NCBI GenBank assembly: GCA_947095585.1 | Contig: OX352762.1 | Span: 9,899,969-9,963,968, forward strand | Direction: 5' to 3' | DNA from: Nephrocerus scutellatus | Taxonomy: Eukaryota > Arthropoda > Insecta > Diptera > Pipunculidae | DNA: 64,000 bases | Part shown: one piece after another, positions 34,931 to 46,140 of the stretch | Numbering within the stretch: the stretch's first letter is position 1 | How the letters are laid out: the number at the start of each line of letters is the position of its first letter | Notes under the pieces: generated by a model | The model's database searches: none | Told to the model about the DNA's origin: nothing | The model's input: only the letters and a program-made list of their open reading frames with translations | Made by a program: the position numbers and the translations under genes

Positions 34931-36720
34931 AGGTGACCACCTAATTCATATCTGCAAATTCCCCGAACGTTGACTCAGTCAACGTATTGCTCTTCGATTA
35001 TGACTCACTAATTAGTAATAAGTCATCACTCATATTACATATATGGGGTTTGCAATTGTTAATACTTGTATGCAAAAAGTCGTAGCCTTTTCCCGTTGGC
35101 TTTTAATTTTAAATGCTGACAAGTATCCAACGTGACACTGCAAGTTTACTCTCAATGAGCCAAAAGATGTTTCATTTCAAACAGTCCGATATACCTTATA
35201 TAGTTCCGTTTCTTAATAATACTTTCCATACATGCTATTTTAACATATACTCTTATAGCGATTTATTTCGGGAATTACTTTACCATCTGGCTGTAACGCT
35301 GTTTTGTTACAAATAGTTAGAGATATGTACTTTTTTTGTGAATTAAAAAAAATATATAAAAAAGGCTTACAAAGGCCGAAACCTACCGCCTGTAGCGGTA
35401 TATATTTTTTTACTCTCCTCGCTTCAAATAAATTTGCCGTTTTTCAAATAAATGTTCGAGCTGTTACAATGATCGCTGTGATTATGAGATCGCAATGATG
35501 ACAATGATCAATTTTTATAGTCAGCACACATCGCATTTTGTTTTTCAATTGAACTGTAAATTGTGTCTATACTTGTTGTATTGACATTATAATCGCTGTT
35601 TTGATGTTCAAGCTTTCTGAAAAATTATAATAAAATTGACATAAAATATGAGTCGCATGCCTCAGTCGTATTGTGTCTATACTCGTATTACGAAGTGTTT
35701 GCTGATGATCTTAATAATAATTAAGGAAACACGAGTTTACCTGAATAGATTTTGGCGATAAATAAAAAAGTACTAAATGATTGTCTACTTATAAAGTTCG
35801 AAAGTTTTTCTTATTACAATAAATAATATTGTTATAAGATGATGTGTTCTTTAAGATTTTATTTCTGTATACTTAGATGTATACGAAATTGCGAATAGTG
35901 AAACACCTAACGATTAGAGGGTTAAGAGAGAAAAAAAAATTGCAAAGCTTAACAGATGGCATGTCAACGTATCACTGCATCATTGTTAAAATAATAAAAT
36001 AATTAAGGTATACCTAATAATATAGCGCCAACTCCCTCCAAAAATGTTTGTTTGATTTTCAGACAACTCCTGTTAATATCGGAATTACGAGTTTATATAG
36101 AATCACCTGGGAAGTATGACACCGGCTGTATAGTTAATAAATTTCAAGAAATTTACTTGACACCTAACATCATGAATTCTGCCACTTTTCGCTATGTCAT
36201 GCCTCAAATAGTTTATGCGAATTAATGCATCCATTGAAAGCCAGAATTTCTTGTCGTATTTGAGACATACCGCTTAACAGTATTTCTTAAAAAAGTCACC
36301 CAAACTAGGAAAGAACATCACCGATGACCTACTTATATTCACTTAGGGTGTGCTATAGTTCGGAGTGAGCCTGTAACTCAATTAATTAATCATTCAGTCG
36401 GTTATACATCCTTATCTCGACAGGTCCAACTTTTCTCGGCCTATGCTTTGCGCTGTATTGCAGTTATGTGAACTTTATATCTGAATTATGGCCTCCTCTA
36501 ATTGTTCGGCTGCAAGTGGTCTGTTGTGAGTGGGAAAATTCTATATGAATGTTCATGTCATCAGTTAATACGTCCAGGTCTAGGGCGTTCTCTTGTAAAG
36601 TGGCTAGACTTTCTTTCCACACTTGAGCTGTCAACCTAGATAGCCAGATTCCTTGAAATATCGGTTTTTATAATTTACTCAAGTGTCAAGAGGTTAGCAC
36701 CTTTATAATGCTAGGTTTAG
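34931..36720. other. No recognised gene
   Basis: Very A+T-rich intervening DNA with no coding resemblance and no clear repeats. Confidence 0.4.
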
Positions 36721-37992
36721 CACATGGTGATCGTTCAGGTTTATGCAGAGGAATAGAGGAGATTTCTATGAGCTTGTATTTTGAATGCCTGTGGATTGTA
36801 GTGACCAAAAACAGAGCTTGGCAAGGCATTCCACATACATGTTGAACAGCTGAAGAACAAACCTCTCAACTTAACTGTACCTCCGATCATTTAAAGAGTG
36901 CCGCGAACTTTAGGCTTTATGAGAGTTAAATTTTACTCTATTATCTTTTCTCCAATTTATTAAGACTTCCAGGGCAGAATTTAACGAGCTTAGCATATGC
37001 TATTATTTGAGTTCTACACGAGACAAGGAAGAACATTCAAAACTTATATTAGAAGCTGAGACTACTGTCGTTAGCAAAATCGTGAATTGGATTAGAAGTA
37101 ACAGAGAAGAGATCATTAATAAAAATTAAAAATAAGTGCTGGCAACAGAACTGAGCCCTGAGGAACGCCAGCGTTTAAGCGACGAGTTTCAGACTTGATA
37201 CCGTCCAAAAAAACTTTAATTGAATGATCCATAAGATAGCTTCTAATCCAGTGAAGCAGTTTTTCATCGACTCTATAGGATTGCATTTTGTTTAAAAGCG
37301 CTCGATGGCAAACTCTGTCAAATGCCTTGGAACTATCGTGTACAACAACTTTGTTTTCACCAAGTCTTAATACATTAAAATGAAACTTTGTCTGTATGTC
37401 TGTTCACTTAACTCGAAGTGATATTGATGTTTTTAGGGGGTTAATGTGGTAATGGTGTTGAGGAGGTTGACGTGGTAGTTGGTTAGGTATTGTTTGTATG
37501 AGATTGGCTCGACAACTATGCGTTTGATTAAGAGTGCTGATATATGTGTGGTGGGGAAAGGAGCGTATCTCAAGATGGGTCTTGAATGGTCTTGTTGGTC
37601 TGTTTGGCGGTGGGGTAGTGCGTTGGGGACATTGTGGTGGGAGCAGCCAGGCAACGCTGGGTCTTTCAGCTAGTTCATCAATAGACTGGTTAAACTGTTC
37701 GTTGAGATATGCCATCAAATCACCAGTAAAACGGTGCCCACGAATTCCGTATTGACGGTCACTTAGGATTTCGTTAGTCTCAAGATAATTCATGAGCTGA
37801 TAATTGATCATCGTTTCCATGACTTTGGAAAAATTGGATGTAAGTGCTATGGGCCAGAACGAGGAAAAAAACGACGGCTTGTCTTTTTTCGGAATAGGCT
37901 GGACAAAGGATCCTTTCCAACTTTTTGGAAAGGAAAGGAAGAGGATACAAAGCCAGCGTTAATGAATCTCTAGGAAGAAGGTAATTGTGACA
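36720..37992 (-). pseudogene. Jockey-like LINE interrupted by a Helitron-like insert
   Basis: On the minus strand the order is: PIPKKDKPSFFSSFWPIALT and KVMETMINYQLMNYLE (RT fingers, 37700-37900), FNQSIDEL, then the insert, then GENKVVVHDSSKAFDRV, SIKVFLDG and LNAGVPQGSVLLP (RT palm, 37100-37360), a short DLFSVTSNPIHDFANDSS (YADD region altered), and a C-terminal MWNALPSSVFGHYNPQAFKI near 36780-36860. The reading is continuous across the insert if 37365-37673 is removed. Stops and changed catalytic residues show the copy is dead. A related copy lies at 41.73-42.5 kb. Confidence 0.78.
37365..37673 (+). mobile_element. Non-autonomous Helitron-like insertion
   Basis: Removing this 309-bp segment restores LINE reading (SIDEL...GENKVV), so its borders are set by the interrupted host. 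It begins TCTTAATACATTAAAATGAA, ends in CTAG followed by T, and has a short hairpin-capable stretch (CCAGGCAACGCTGG) about 10 bases before the end. No inverted repeats or clear target duplication are seen. These are Helitron hallmarks (5' TC, 3' CTRR, subterminal hairpin). The base before TC is G rather than the usual A, which weakens the call. It encodes no protein. Confidence 0.55.
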
Positions 37993-38290
37993 TAATAATA
38001 ATAATATTTTGGCGCGACAGACCATTGAGGACCAAGTCTTAGACTTATCGCGACCAATTGTGTTGTGTATGTATATTTTTGTACACAAATTGAAGGGATC
38101 TACAATTTAATGCCGTATCGGAATGGCGAATTGTGAAGCTTTTTGTGACAAGTGATTACTCTCGGATGTTTGTTGTACATTCGCCGTAGGGCCGTGAAAA
38201 ACACTTTTGGTGTTTTCTGGGATGCGAACCACGAACATCCTGCTCAGAAATCAATGCAATGCACAATTACAACTGAGCCACGGTGTCGTG
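37993..38290 (-). mobile_element. tRNA-derived SINE, copy 3
   Basis: A full-length family member on the minus strand: an ATT-unit tail at 37993-38006 on the plus strand, a body with GGCGCGACAGACCATTGAGG, and a head containing GAGCCACGG (A-box region) and a degraded B box. Flanking GTGACATA and GTGATATA may be a diverged target duplication. It lies at the 5' edge of the LINE fragment at 36.7-38 kb. Confidence 0.8.
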
Positions 38291-38299
38291 ATATACCGC

Positions 38300-40388
38300 C
38301 GGCTGAAATATCATACATTTTGGGCTAAAGTTTTTTAATTACTTTTTGAAAAAAAGAAAACTCTTTTCTTTTGAGTTGGTATTGAAAGTGAATGAAAAAA
38401 TCGATAACTTCTGCGGCACTAGGCGTATATTAGGTACTCCTTGTGTCTTTTTAACTAATTCGGTCCAAACAAATTCAAAATGCGTTACAGCCCCGACTTG
38501 GCACCCAATGACTTCTTCCTGTTCCCAACAATCAAAGATAAGATGCGTGGACAACGATTTTTATCGCATTTTTATTACTCGTTTAGCATAAAGCTCAAAA
38601 TTTAACTCCTCAATTAAAATTTGCTTAGGTGCTAGCTAAGTTGCATAGTGGCAAAATTTTCGTCAGTGAAAAATCGCTATGATCAGCAATTTCCGGATTG
38701 CTTATTACTTGAGTGGCGCGCACTCCGCACAAAGAACAAAGGAATTGACTTGCGTGTGTGTACGAAAACTGATAAGTCCGTCGGTCGTAAACTGACTGAC
38801 TCACTTGTATGTAAACGATTCGCGTTCAAGGTGAACATCCACCATTCACATTTATCGGTTTATTTTATTTTGCTGTTATTTTGAGTTATTTTCCGACTTT
38901 AAGGTCAGATATCCAAAAAAAAAATACAACCAACAAAAAATAAACCAGTAATGCAAAGCAGCCGTTTAGTCGTTCGCGATCTGATTCTTGTGTTGCAAAA
39001 AAATTGCATACAGAGTGGGAAATGTGCAAATCACGCTTATGTAACAACTACAACAAAAACAACAACAACAAATTTGCTGAGACAAATTAAAAATTTCAAA
39101 TTATTCACGCCTGATGGGAGAATTCAGTGTTTGAACTTTCTCCGCAAGTGAAACGATAATTTCCAACGCGTTTGTTGGTTGGGTTAGTGATTGCAATTTG
39201 CCTAATTATGCCTATCTGGCAATAATGGCAGTCGGCTGGAATAGCACCAGGTAATACATAACTTAAATATGGGAGAAACGGTAGTTTCTGCAGAACAAGT
39301 TTGCCGCATAACTAATTGCTCCGGCGGAAATTGCAGTTGCAGTTGAGAATTATATTGCGTTTGGGTTACAACATTGAATAAGACATGACCAATGTTATAA
39401 TTGATATCAAGTGAGAGAAATAATTATATTACTCGACGATAAATTGGTTAATTAGTTTATTAATTAAATCGTATGCATAGGCATATAACATTCTTATATG
39501 AAGCTCAAGCTGAAAGTTGACTAACATGCGGATGATTGCCGGCCTATTGATTTTCTGGTGTTGTGTGTTTTCATGAGCATGTAAGACTTATAACAAATAT
39601 TTGTTAATTCTACATATATATGCAATATTTAAATGTTATTTGGAGGTTATTCGATTCAAAAGACAAAGTCTCATTATAACATGCGGGTCGTCATTGTTAT
39701 GTCTGTTTAATTGAAACAGTAATTGTGAATGCGGGCACGAGTACTCTAAATGGTAGACACAAGCCACTACTTTACTCAGAGATTCGCTCCAGCTCCAGCC
39801 CCCAGTAATATTATACACAAGTGTCTTTCGAATTTCAAATAAGAGATTGACTTCCACAGTCTGTCAATGGAATGTTCTGCTGTTTGGCCTCCCATTTAAT
39901 GGAGTTCAAATTATTTGACATTTTGATGACATTTTTATGCTTTTTTAGTGTTGCTCTGACAACTCTGTGGTTTATTCTTCTTCTTCTTCTTTATTCAGGT
40001 TTGATATTTAGTCGTAATTGACGATTCTTTTGTGTGAAGTGAGGAATTTAACGAATCAACTGACAATTACTTTGAAATTGAGCTCCATCGCCGTCTGCAT
40101 AAAAACGATCGAGGATATTGGATAAAGTATACTGGCCGTATGTCACGAATAAGACGCACAATGTTGATGGCTTCCAAAGAGTTAATTACTTGACGTAGCC
40201 TTGCAAGATATAGTCGAGAGAAGGAGTCAAATTGCACGATCTTGACGGTGACCCAAAGTCAGGCATTCATTGACCTGCCAAAAGGTGCCAGACGACATTA
40301 ACGAACAAACTTAAAAAAAAAATTTAAATTTCTTCGGTATGGCAAGTGGCCTTCGATAACGATCCTTGTCGTTTTTTTATAGAATGTA
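38300..40388. other. No recognised gene; CAA-rich leader-like stretch
   Basis: No coding family is recognised. Around 39040-39075 there is a CAACAACAAA-type stretch on the plus strand, similar in character to the leader at 20.7 kb. It lies in a more GC-balanced interval (38.64-39.25 kb) that could hold an alternative 5' exon. I could not define a start site or a good splice donor. Confidence 0.3.
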
Positions 40389-41692
40389 AAGGGTGTTTTT
40401 TTAAGAGGTTGCCGATTTTTTTTTTGAATAAAACACATATAAAATTATGAAATGACCAAAATTTTTTTTTATTTGGTAGATAATTTTTTGGCATTTAACA
40501 TTTAAACACAATTTCTGGCATATGGCTACCACGACTATTTTTCACAAATGTCATTCTGGAGGTCCAATTTTCCAGCACTTTTTCAAGCATTTGAGGGCGT
40601 ATGTCAGCAATGACACGTTGAATATTGGTTTCCAAAGCGTCAATCGATTGAGGTTTATCCACATAAACCAATGACTTCACGTATCCCCACAAAAAGTAAT
40701 CGAGTGGCGTCAAATCGCACGAACGCGGAGGCCAATTCACCGGACCATTTCTCGAAATAATGTTGTCGTTGAAAGTTTCTTTCAATAAGTCGATTGTTTC
40801 ACGTGCTGTATGGCAAGTGGCACCATCTTGTTGAAACCACATTTCATCCATATCCATATCTTCAAGATTTGACAACAAAAACTCATTTAACATGGTTCTG
40901 TATCGATTTCCATTCACGGTAACGCGTCGTCCTTCCTCATTTTTAAAGAAATATGGACCGATGATCCCACCAGCCCATAGACCGCACCAAACAGTACATT
41001 TATCAGGATGCATTGGTAATTCTTGAACGGCGTGTGGATTATCTTTGCTCCAAATGCGACAATTTTGTTTGTTGACGTATCCATTTAACAAAAAATGCGC
41101 CTCATCACTGAAGAGAATTTTACGGTAAAAAAATGGATCTTCGTTCAATTGATTTAACGACCAATCACTGAATTCACGGCGCAAACGATGGTCGTGTGGC
41201 TTTAATTCTTGCACCAATTGAATTTTGTATGGCACCAAACCCAAATCTTTACGTAAAATTTTCCATAAAGTCGATGGACAAAGTCCAATTTGCTGAGCAC
41301 GACGACGAATCGATAAATTGTCGTTTTCTTCGACACTGGCCTCAACGACAGCAATATTTTCTTCTGTACGAACTCTTCTCATTCTTGTCGGTGGCTTGGC
41401 ATCCAAAAGAGTGAATGTAGACCGAAATTTGGTAATTACGTTCTTTATGGTGGTCTCTGACGGACGATTATGTGCACCATAAAATTCACGAAGTGCTCTA
41501 TAAACATTTTTAATTGAACACTGATTTTGAAAATAAATTTCCACGATTTGAAAACGTTGTTCTGGAGTTAACCTATTCATAATGATTTGCCAAACAATAC
41601 TGAGTAGAAATGCCACTTTGAGCTGTCAAAACAACTGTCATAAAATAAAACGACATCTATCGGAAAAACAAACCTCCTAAAAAAACACCCAT
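40389..41692 (-). mobile_element. Complete mariner element, DD41D (rosa-like)
   Basis: The 1304-bp element is bounded by TA at 40387-40388 and 41693-41694. Its ends read AAGGGTGTTTTTTTAAGAGG on the left and, reverse-complemented, ATGGGTGTTTTTTTAGGAGG on the right. These terminal inverted repeats of about 22 bp have two mismatches. One intact transposase fills the interior on the minus strand. An intact frame, paired ends and preserved TA duplication suggest a young insertion. It lies beside the 3' end of a Jockey-like LINE remnant. Confidence 0.9.
40495..41580 (-). CDS. Mariner transposase, DD41D
   Basis: This 361-residue protein cuts and pastes its own element at TA sites in the nucleus. 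I chose the ATG at 41580 (MNRLTPEQRF) because it matches the usual mariner N-terminus; an in-frame ATG 12 codons upstream gives a hydrophobic extension unlike the family. Residues 1-115 form the paired helix-turn-helix DNA-binding region (LTPEQRFQIVEIYFQN; RRRAQQIGLCPSTLWKIL). The catalytic triad is Asp159 (LFSDEAHF), Asp252 (QQDGATCHT) and Asp294 (TPLDYFLWG), with 41 residues between the second and third. That DD41D spacing defines the rosa-type subfamily first described in tephritid flies. No stop or frameshift is present and all three Asp residues are kept, so the protein may be functional. Untranslated ends are short, as usual for mariners. Confidence 0.92.
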   Translation of the reverse strand: MNRLTPEQRFQIVEIYFQNQCSIKNVYRALREFYGAHNRPSETTIKNVITKFRSTFTLLDAKPPTRMRRVRTEENIAVVEASVEENDNLSIRRRAQQIGLCPSTLWKILRKDLGLVPYKIQLVQELKPHDHRLRREFSDWSLNQLNEDPFFYRKILFSDEAHFLLNGYVNKQNCRIWSKDNPHAVQELPMHPDKCTVWCGLWAGGIIGPYFFKNEEGRRVTVNGNRYRTMLNEFLLSNLEDMDMDEMWFQQDGATCHTARETIDLLKETFNDNIISRNGPVNWPPRSCDLTPLDYFLWGYVKSLVYVDKPQSIDALETNIQRVIADIRPQMLEKVLENWTSRMTFVKNSRGSHMPEIVFKC

Positions 41693-41729
41693 TATTTATA
41701 ATGCTTAGCACAGCGTTGGTTTTCGGACG

Positions 41730-42500
41730 TTAAGGATAGGAAAAGGAGAGATGTCTATGCACATGTTTCTTGTATGATTGTATATCATACAAATGCGGAA
41801 ACACAAAGTCGGGCAATCCATTCCACATAATTATTGTGGAATCTCTGAATTGGTTTGTACGTCCGAAGATAGGTCTAATGGTAGACCTGTGAGCTCGAGT
41901 TACGGGTATGGTATTTCGGTTGGGCTGAAGGATGGGCATGATGCATTTCTTTTGAACACCACTTATGGAAAAACTAATAAAACAGCGACAAGCAGGAAAC
42001 ATTCCTACGATGTTCAAGCGATTCGATTGTTTTTGCGATATTTATGTCACCAATAAGTTTTATCGCGCGGTTCTGAATTTCGACTGGTTCCACTTTTCGC
42101 TGAGATAAGCCATAAGGCACCTGTAGAACGTTGCCGCCTACGAAAATCATACTGCTGGTTGCTAAGGATATCACGCGATTCAAGGTATTGCATAAGCTTA
42201 CGATTGATCAGCGTTTCCATAACTTTAGAGAGTATGGATGTTAGCGCAATGGGTCGGTATGAGGATAGAGATGACGGTTCGCCTTTTTAAGAACAGGCTG
42301 TATAAAGACCGTTTTTCTGAAGTCTTCCTAAGGAACAGAAATAGAAGAATAAGAGAAAATGAAAAGCCTGCGCTGTGGCAATGCCAATGTTGAATAACTA
42401 TAGCAGGATTACCATCAGGCCCAGCAGATTTATGAATGTTGAGATCATGTAACACTCTAGCTGCTTGACGAGTACGAACGTAGATTTGTCCCATAGTGGA
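41730..42500 (-). pseudogene. Jockey-like LINE, RT fragment and C-terminus
   Basis: The minus strand reads VRTRQAARVLHDLNIHKSAG at 42400-42494, ALTSILSKVMETLINRKLMQ at 42183-42240, and a C-terminal IQNRAIKLIGDINIAKTIES and FGRTNQFRDSTIIMWNGLP at 41770-42110. This matches the family of the LINE at 36.7-38 kb. The RT palm is missing between the second and third pieces, so a large deletion has occurred. Confidence 0.75.
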
Positions 42501-42639
42501 TTAGACTTTTTGGCGGAAGCTGCGCATAAGAACAGCGCAGACCATAGTTAGTACCAAACCATTATGGTAGATACGGGAAGAGTATATTCTTGCAAGGAAG
42601 GGCATTACCTTAGTTTTTCTGAGCGTCCTTGTAGATGAA

Positions 42640-43060
42640 ATCCTTCAGGGACTAGCTTATCCTAGAACTACGCCCCAGCCATCCAATGTAGGTGAACTAT
42701 TTCAGCGAATAACTTCAGTGGGGAGGTACGCCCAAGATGGATGACTGAATGATATAGTCATTGTGGCAAGAAGGAAGTTCGTTGAAGTGCTTTGTGATAA
42801 AATACAAAATAGGTTAAACACAATAAACAGTGAGGCATAGTACTCAGTGTGAATCTGATTGAGACTACACTGATGGTTCCCTTCATCAACAAAAGGAACC
42901 TGGAAAGCCAATTACCCTTAATGGGAAAGAAATTAGTATCAGCAAAGTGGACTTGGACTGGTATTTGACAGTGGAACACCTAAAAAGCCGAAAAAGAACT
43001 CGGCGGAAAACTAAAATAGTGAATGTACTAGATTAGATAGAATTGACAGAATAAACACAC
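42640..43060 (+). pseudogene. RNase H-type LINE, RT C-terminal fragment
   Basis: Plus-strand frames read LNDIVIVARRKFVEVLCDKI and QNRLNTINSEA, then MVPFINKRNLESQ. In I/LOA/R1-type LINEs this is the region of the catalytic DD followed by the PxKTxLVxFTKRR block. The expected YADD is replaced by LND. Its continuation appears beyond the mariner at 44.2 kb on the same strand, so one LINE was probably split by later insertions. Confidence 0.6.
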
Positions 43061-43082
43061 AATCGTATGTATATCTTATATA

Positions 43083-43902
43083 CGAGGGTAGTTTGATATG
43101 TCAGTGACTTTTTGAGTAAAATATATTTTTTCGGCACAAAAGCGTTTTATTTTTCAATATAGTCTCCTTTAAGCTTGATACAGGATTTTTCGAATTTTTT
43201 AATTCCTTCGAAATATTAGGCTTTCACATGGCCCTCAAAATAAGCGTTATTTACAGTGATGACCTCTTCGTTAGACCCAAAACTCTTACCGCCTAGCCGT
43301 TTTTTCAGGTTTTGAAACAGAAAATAATCGCAGGGGGCTTAATCTGGAGAATTTGCTTGATAGAGTAGCAGTTCGTAGCCCAATTTATGGATTTTTTTCA
43401 TGGTGACAATGCACGTGTCACCAGTGCATTGTCTTGATGAAACAGCACTTTTTTCTTCGTCAAATGCGGTAGTTTTTTGCTTCAAATCAATATCCAAAAG
43501 CTCTGAATAATATTCGCCGGCGATCGTTTTATCCTTTTTCCCCCAAAAAAACTGTGGCCATGACCTTGTTGGCAGACACACCCACCTTGGCCTTCTTTGG
43601 TGCATGTTCACCCGGAGAAACCCACTGTATTGATGGTTTCTTGATATCTGTTGTGTTGTGATGGATCCATGTTTCATCTACGGTTACGAAACGGTGCAAA
43701 AACTTGTTCGGATTGCACACGAAATTAAATTTTTTCCAATTCCCCTAAAATATAACGTGTTGTCTGCTTTCAATGGCTGTCAAACACAAACTAAATGACG
43801 TCGCTTACTCAAAATTTGACAGTAGTCAACAAATGGATGGCAGTTGACGGGAGCGGTATTGTATTTAAAGTAAAAAGTCGCTGACTTATCAAACTGCCCT
43901 CG
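43083..43902 (-). mobile_element. Internally deleted mariner (D34D type)
   Basis: TA at 43081-43082 and 43903-43904 flank an 820-bp element. The ends read ACGAGGGTAGTTTGATATGT on the left and, reverse-complemented, ACGAGGGCAGTTTGATAAGT on the right; pairing extends to about 29 bp with few mismatches. It is shorter than a full mariner because the N-terminal DNA-binding half of the transposase is missing. The ends look intact enough to be recognised by a transposase supplied from elsewhere. Confidence 0.85.
43150..43740 (-). pseudogene. Truncated mariner transposase, catalytic half
   Basis: The minus strand keeps FLHRFVTVDETWIHH with the first catalytic Asp, PSIQWVSPGEHAPKKAK, and KVMATVFLG. 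After a frame change it gives KIHKLGYELLLYQANSPD, a TAA stop, and APCDYFLFQNLKKRLGGK with the third Asp. The second Asp region is disrupted. In the family the stop position is normally Leu (SPDLAPxDYF). The DETWxHH and APCDYFLF wording points to a mellifera/irritans-like D34D mariner, distinct from the DD41D copy. It is inactive. Confidence 0.8.
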
Positions 43903-44199
43903 TAATTTTGTAAGAGAATTATTTGAAAAGAGGTTTTCTCTTTTCTGGCAAACTTAATTTGAAACCTTGGTGCAATATTTTTTAAAGCTGCATTTTGATG
44001 AGCCTATCGGCTCGTTAATTGTTCGTGCCTTTTTCGTTTGTTAGGCCTGGTACTACAGAAGAATCCAGTACGATTTACTGTCAAGTTGCTGGCCTTCAAG
44101 AAAGACGTAAACTAATTCTTGAAGGAACGAATTTTTCAATAGAGGAAGGCTTACTTTTGTCATTATTTGTAATATTTTCTTGGGCAAACCACAAACCTG

Positions 44200-44720
44200 G
44201 TAAGAAGAACAAAGCATAACTATACTGGACAGGGACACGCATAGAAAGCAACAGGGCAGCGGATGAGCTTGCGAACAAAGGAGTAGAAGTTCCACTATAA
44301 TAATAATATCGGCGCGACATACCATGCGGTCCAAGGCCTGACTTCTCGCAACCATTTGTGTTGAGCATGCATATTTTTGCACAGAAATGGATGGACCTAC
44401 AATTTAATGCCGGATCCGAACGGCGAATTGTGACAAGATCAGTGAAAAGTTATTATTCTCGGACGTTTGTCAAACTTTCGCGAGAGGTGGGACACCATTA
44501 AAAATACTTTGATGTTACTGGGATTCGAAGCATGAACCCCCTCCTTAGCAGTCCATGCTCCTATCCACTGAGCCACGGTGCCCACAAGTTCCACTAGTAG
44601 GGCCACAACTATTCTGTGGTATAAAGATGCAAGGAATAAAAGTAGCAGCGTTGCCGCTAGATAAGAAGGCCATAGACCACATTCTCTGAATCCACTACTT
44701 ATAAAAAGGGTTCATAAGAG
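44200..44720 (+). pseudogene. LINE RNase H C-terminal fragment split by a SINE
   Basis: Before the SINE the plus strand reads ESNRAADELANKGVEVPL, and after it VGPQLFCGIKMQGIKVAALP in the same sense. This corresponds to GNxxADELAxxGA...GPEPxxGI at the end of LINE RNase H domains. Removing 44298-44585 plus one target copy joins the two in frame. It probably belongs to the LINE fragment at 42.64-43.06 kb. Confidence 0.7.
44298..44585 (-). mobile_element. tRNA-derived SINE, copy 4, with perfect target duplication
   Basis: The 288-bp element on the minus strand has a head with CCGTGGCTCAGTGGATAGGA (A box TGGCTCAGTGG) and GCTTCGAATCCC (B box), spaced as in a tRNA gene, and a tail of ATT units at the left edge. 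It is flanked by AAGTTCCACTA at 44287-44297 and again at 44586-44596, a perfect 11-bp duplication. It sits inside LINE RNase H sequence, so it is younger than that LINE. Confidence 0.92.
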
Positions 44721-46140
44721 TCGTATTGGTATGTGCTGGTGGTTGTGGTGCGGTTGCTTTAGGTATCAGGTACACAATGTACCCAGAGCACTAGTCCGGG
44801 AAAGCACAATAGATCCGAATGGGTCTCATTTTTACAACATCTCCCCCAGTCAATCAATCAACTAAAGCATCACATATCCAGGTTAATAAATTTATTCCTG
44901 ACAACATCAGAAATATCAGACTGACATACAGAGAGCTATTGTACTAATTTTAAATTCAAAGTTCGTTCCGTCTGGCTTTTACATACAAAATGTTGGTCTT
45001 TATTTGCTTAACTTTTCACCAACACACTCACGTGAAAAAATTACGGATTCACAGCCGGTAAGCGGCTTTACTGCTCTTGAACGATGAAGACTGCCGCAGC
45101 GTCTTCGTAAGCTGTTGGAGGTTAGACTGTCAGTGACCATGACATTAGTTTTGCCGGCAGGCCGACCGGCTACCGAACAACCGGCAAATGTGTAAGCCAA
45201 CAATTTGTTTATGATATCCACCAAAACGAGTTGTTTCGCTTTGCGGTTTCCTTCAGTGCCGCAAGTTGAACTTGAACTTAATTTTTTGATGGAATAAAAA
45301 AAAGTTCAGTTTCGTTTTCATTTTGGTGTTTTTTGTTGCTGGTTTGTGTTAGTTTGGTTTGACATATGGTTATTTACTTTCATTTAGTTTATTCTTTGGT
45401 CGTTGGTCTTTAAAAAGTGCAGTCAGTACCTAATCTCCACAAGAACATAAATTAGGTATATCCATCAAAAGTGTGTCTTATGGTTGCGGCCAATTTAAAA
45501 TTATATCTTTAGTTACTCGAAAAGAATCCGAAGTATATCTGTCAATGTGTGCTTCTTATCAACAATGAAGTCATAGCTGCTTTTAGGCAAAACGACAAAG
45601 AAGGCATTAGCTGACGAGTGTGAAATATGCAAATATTATAATTAAGATAATTTAGTGCGCAAAGTACCATATACTTTATATATAAAAAAATAAAATTTGT
45701 TGCAGCAGAAAATTGGGACCATTTCGATTATAAATACATTTCTTTATAAAGGCGGTATTTTTGCTATTTTGCAAACAAACAGTTACTATATTTATGTTTG
45801 TTCATACAATAACAAACATAACATAACATAAAAAAAGACTAATAAAAAAATTTGCCATTAGGAGTGCCGTATCTATTTTGCATGGTGGAAGTGCGATCAA
45901 AGCTGATCTCTTCCAAGTAAGATTAGCGTGTCCGGCATTTATTAGCTCGTAAAAAAACAACCCATAAAAATTAAAATTTTTCTTGTAAATTCTCTAATCG
46001 GGGATACACACACACACTGCGTGCTCGTTTTGTGGCAAAATCATTCACCAAATGACGCAGCGGCAGCGAACAGCGCTGTTCACAAAGCACAGAGCTCAGA
46101 CTTTGCCGTGATCTGATGCGATATAGCGATATTTAAAAAT
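44720..46140. other. No recognised gene; short RTE leader fragment
   Basis: A GC-balanced stretch at 45.0-45.25 kb could be non-coding exon or regulatory DNA but shows no recognisable frame. GGTGGAAGTGCGATCAAA near 45886-45905 matches the RTE leader at 52.59 kb, so a small RTE piece is present. The rest is A+T-rich. Confidence 0.4.

Noticed and set aside
37404..37820. 138-codon minus-strand open frame
   Set aside because: It is a chance fusion of LINE reverse transcriptase and the antisense of the Helitron-like insert.
44500..44585. Possible tRNA gene
   Set aside because: A and B boxes are present, but the sequence is the head of a SINE with tail and target duplication, and it does not fold as a complete tRNA by eye.
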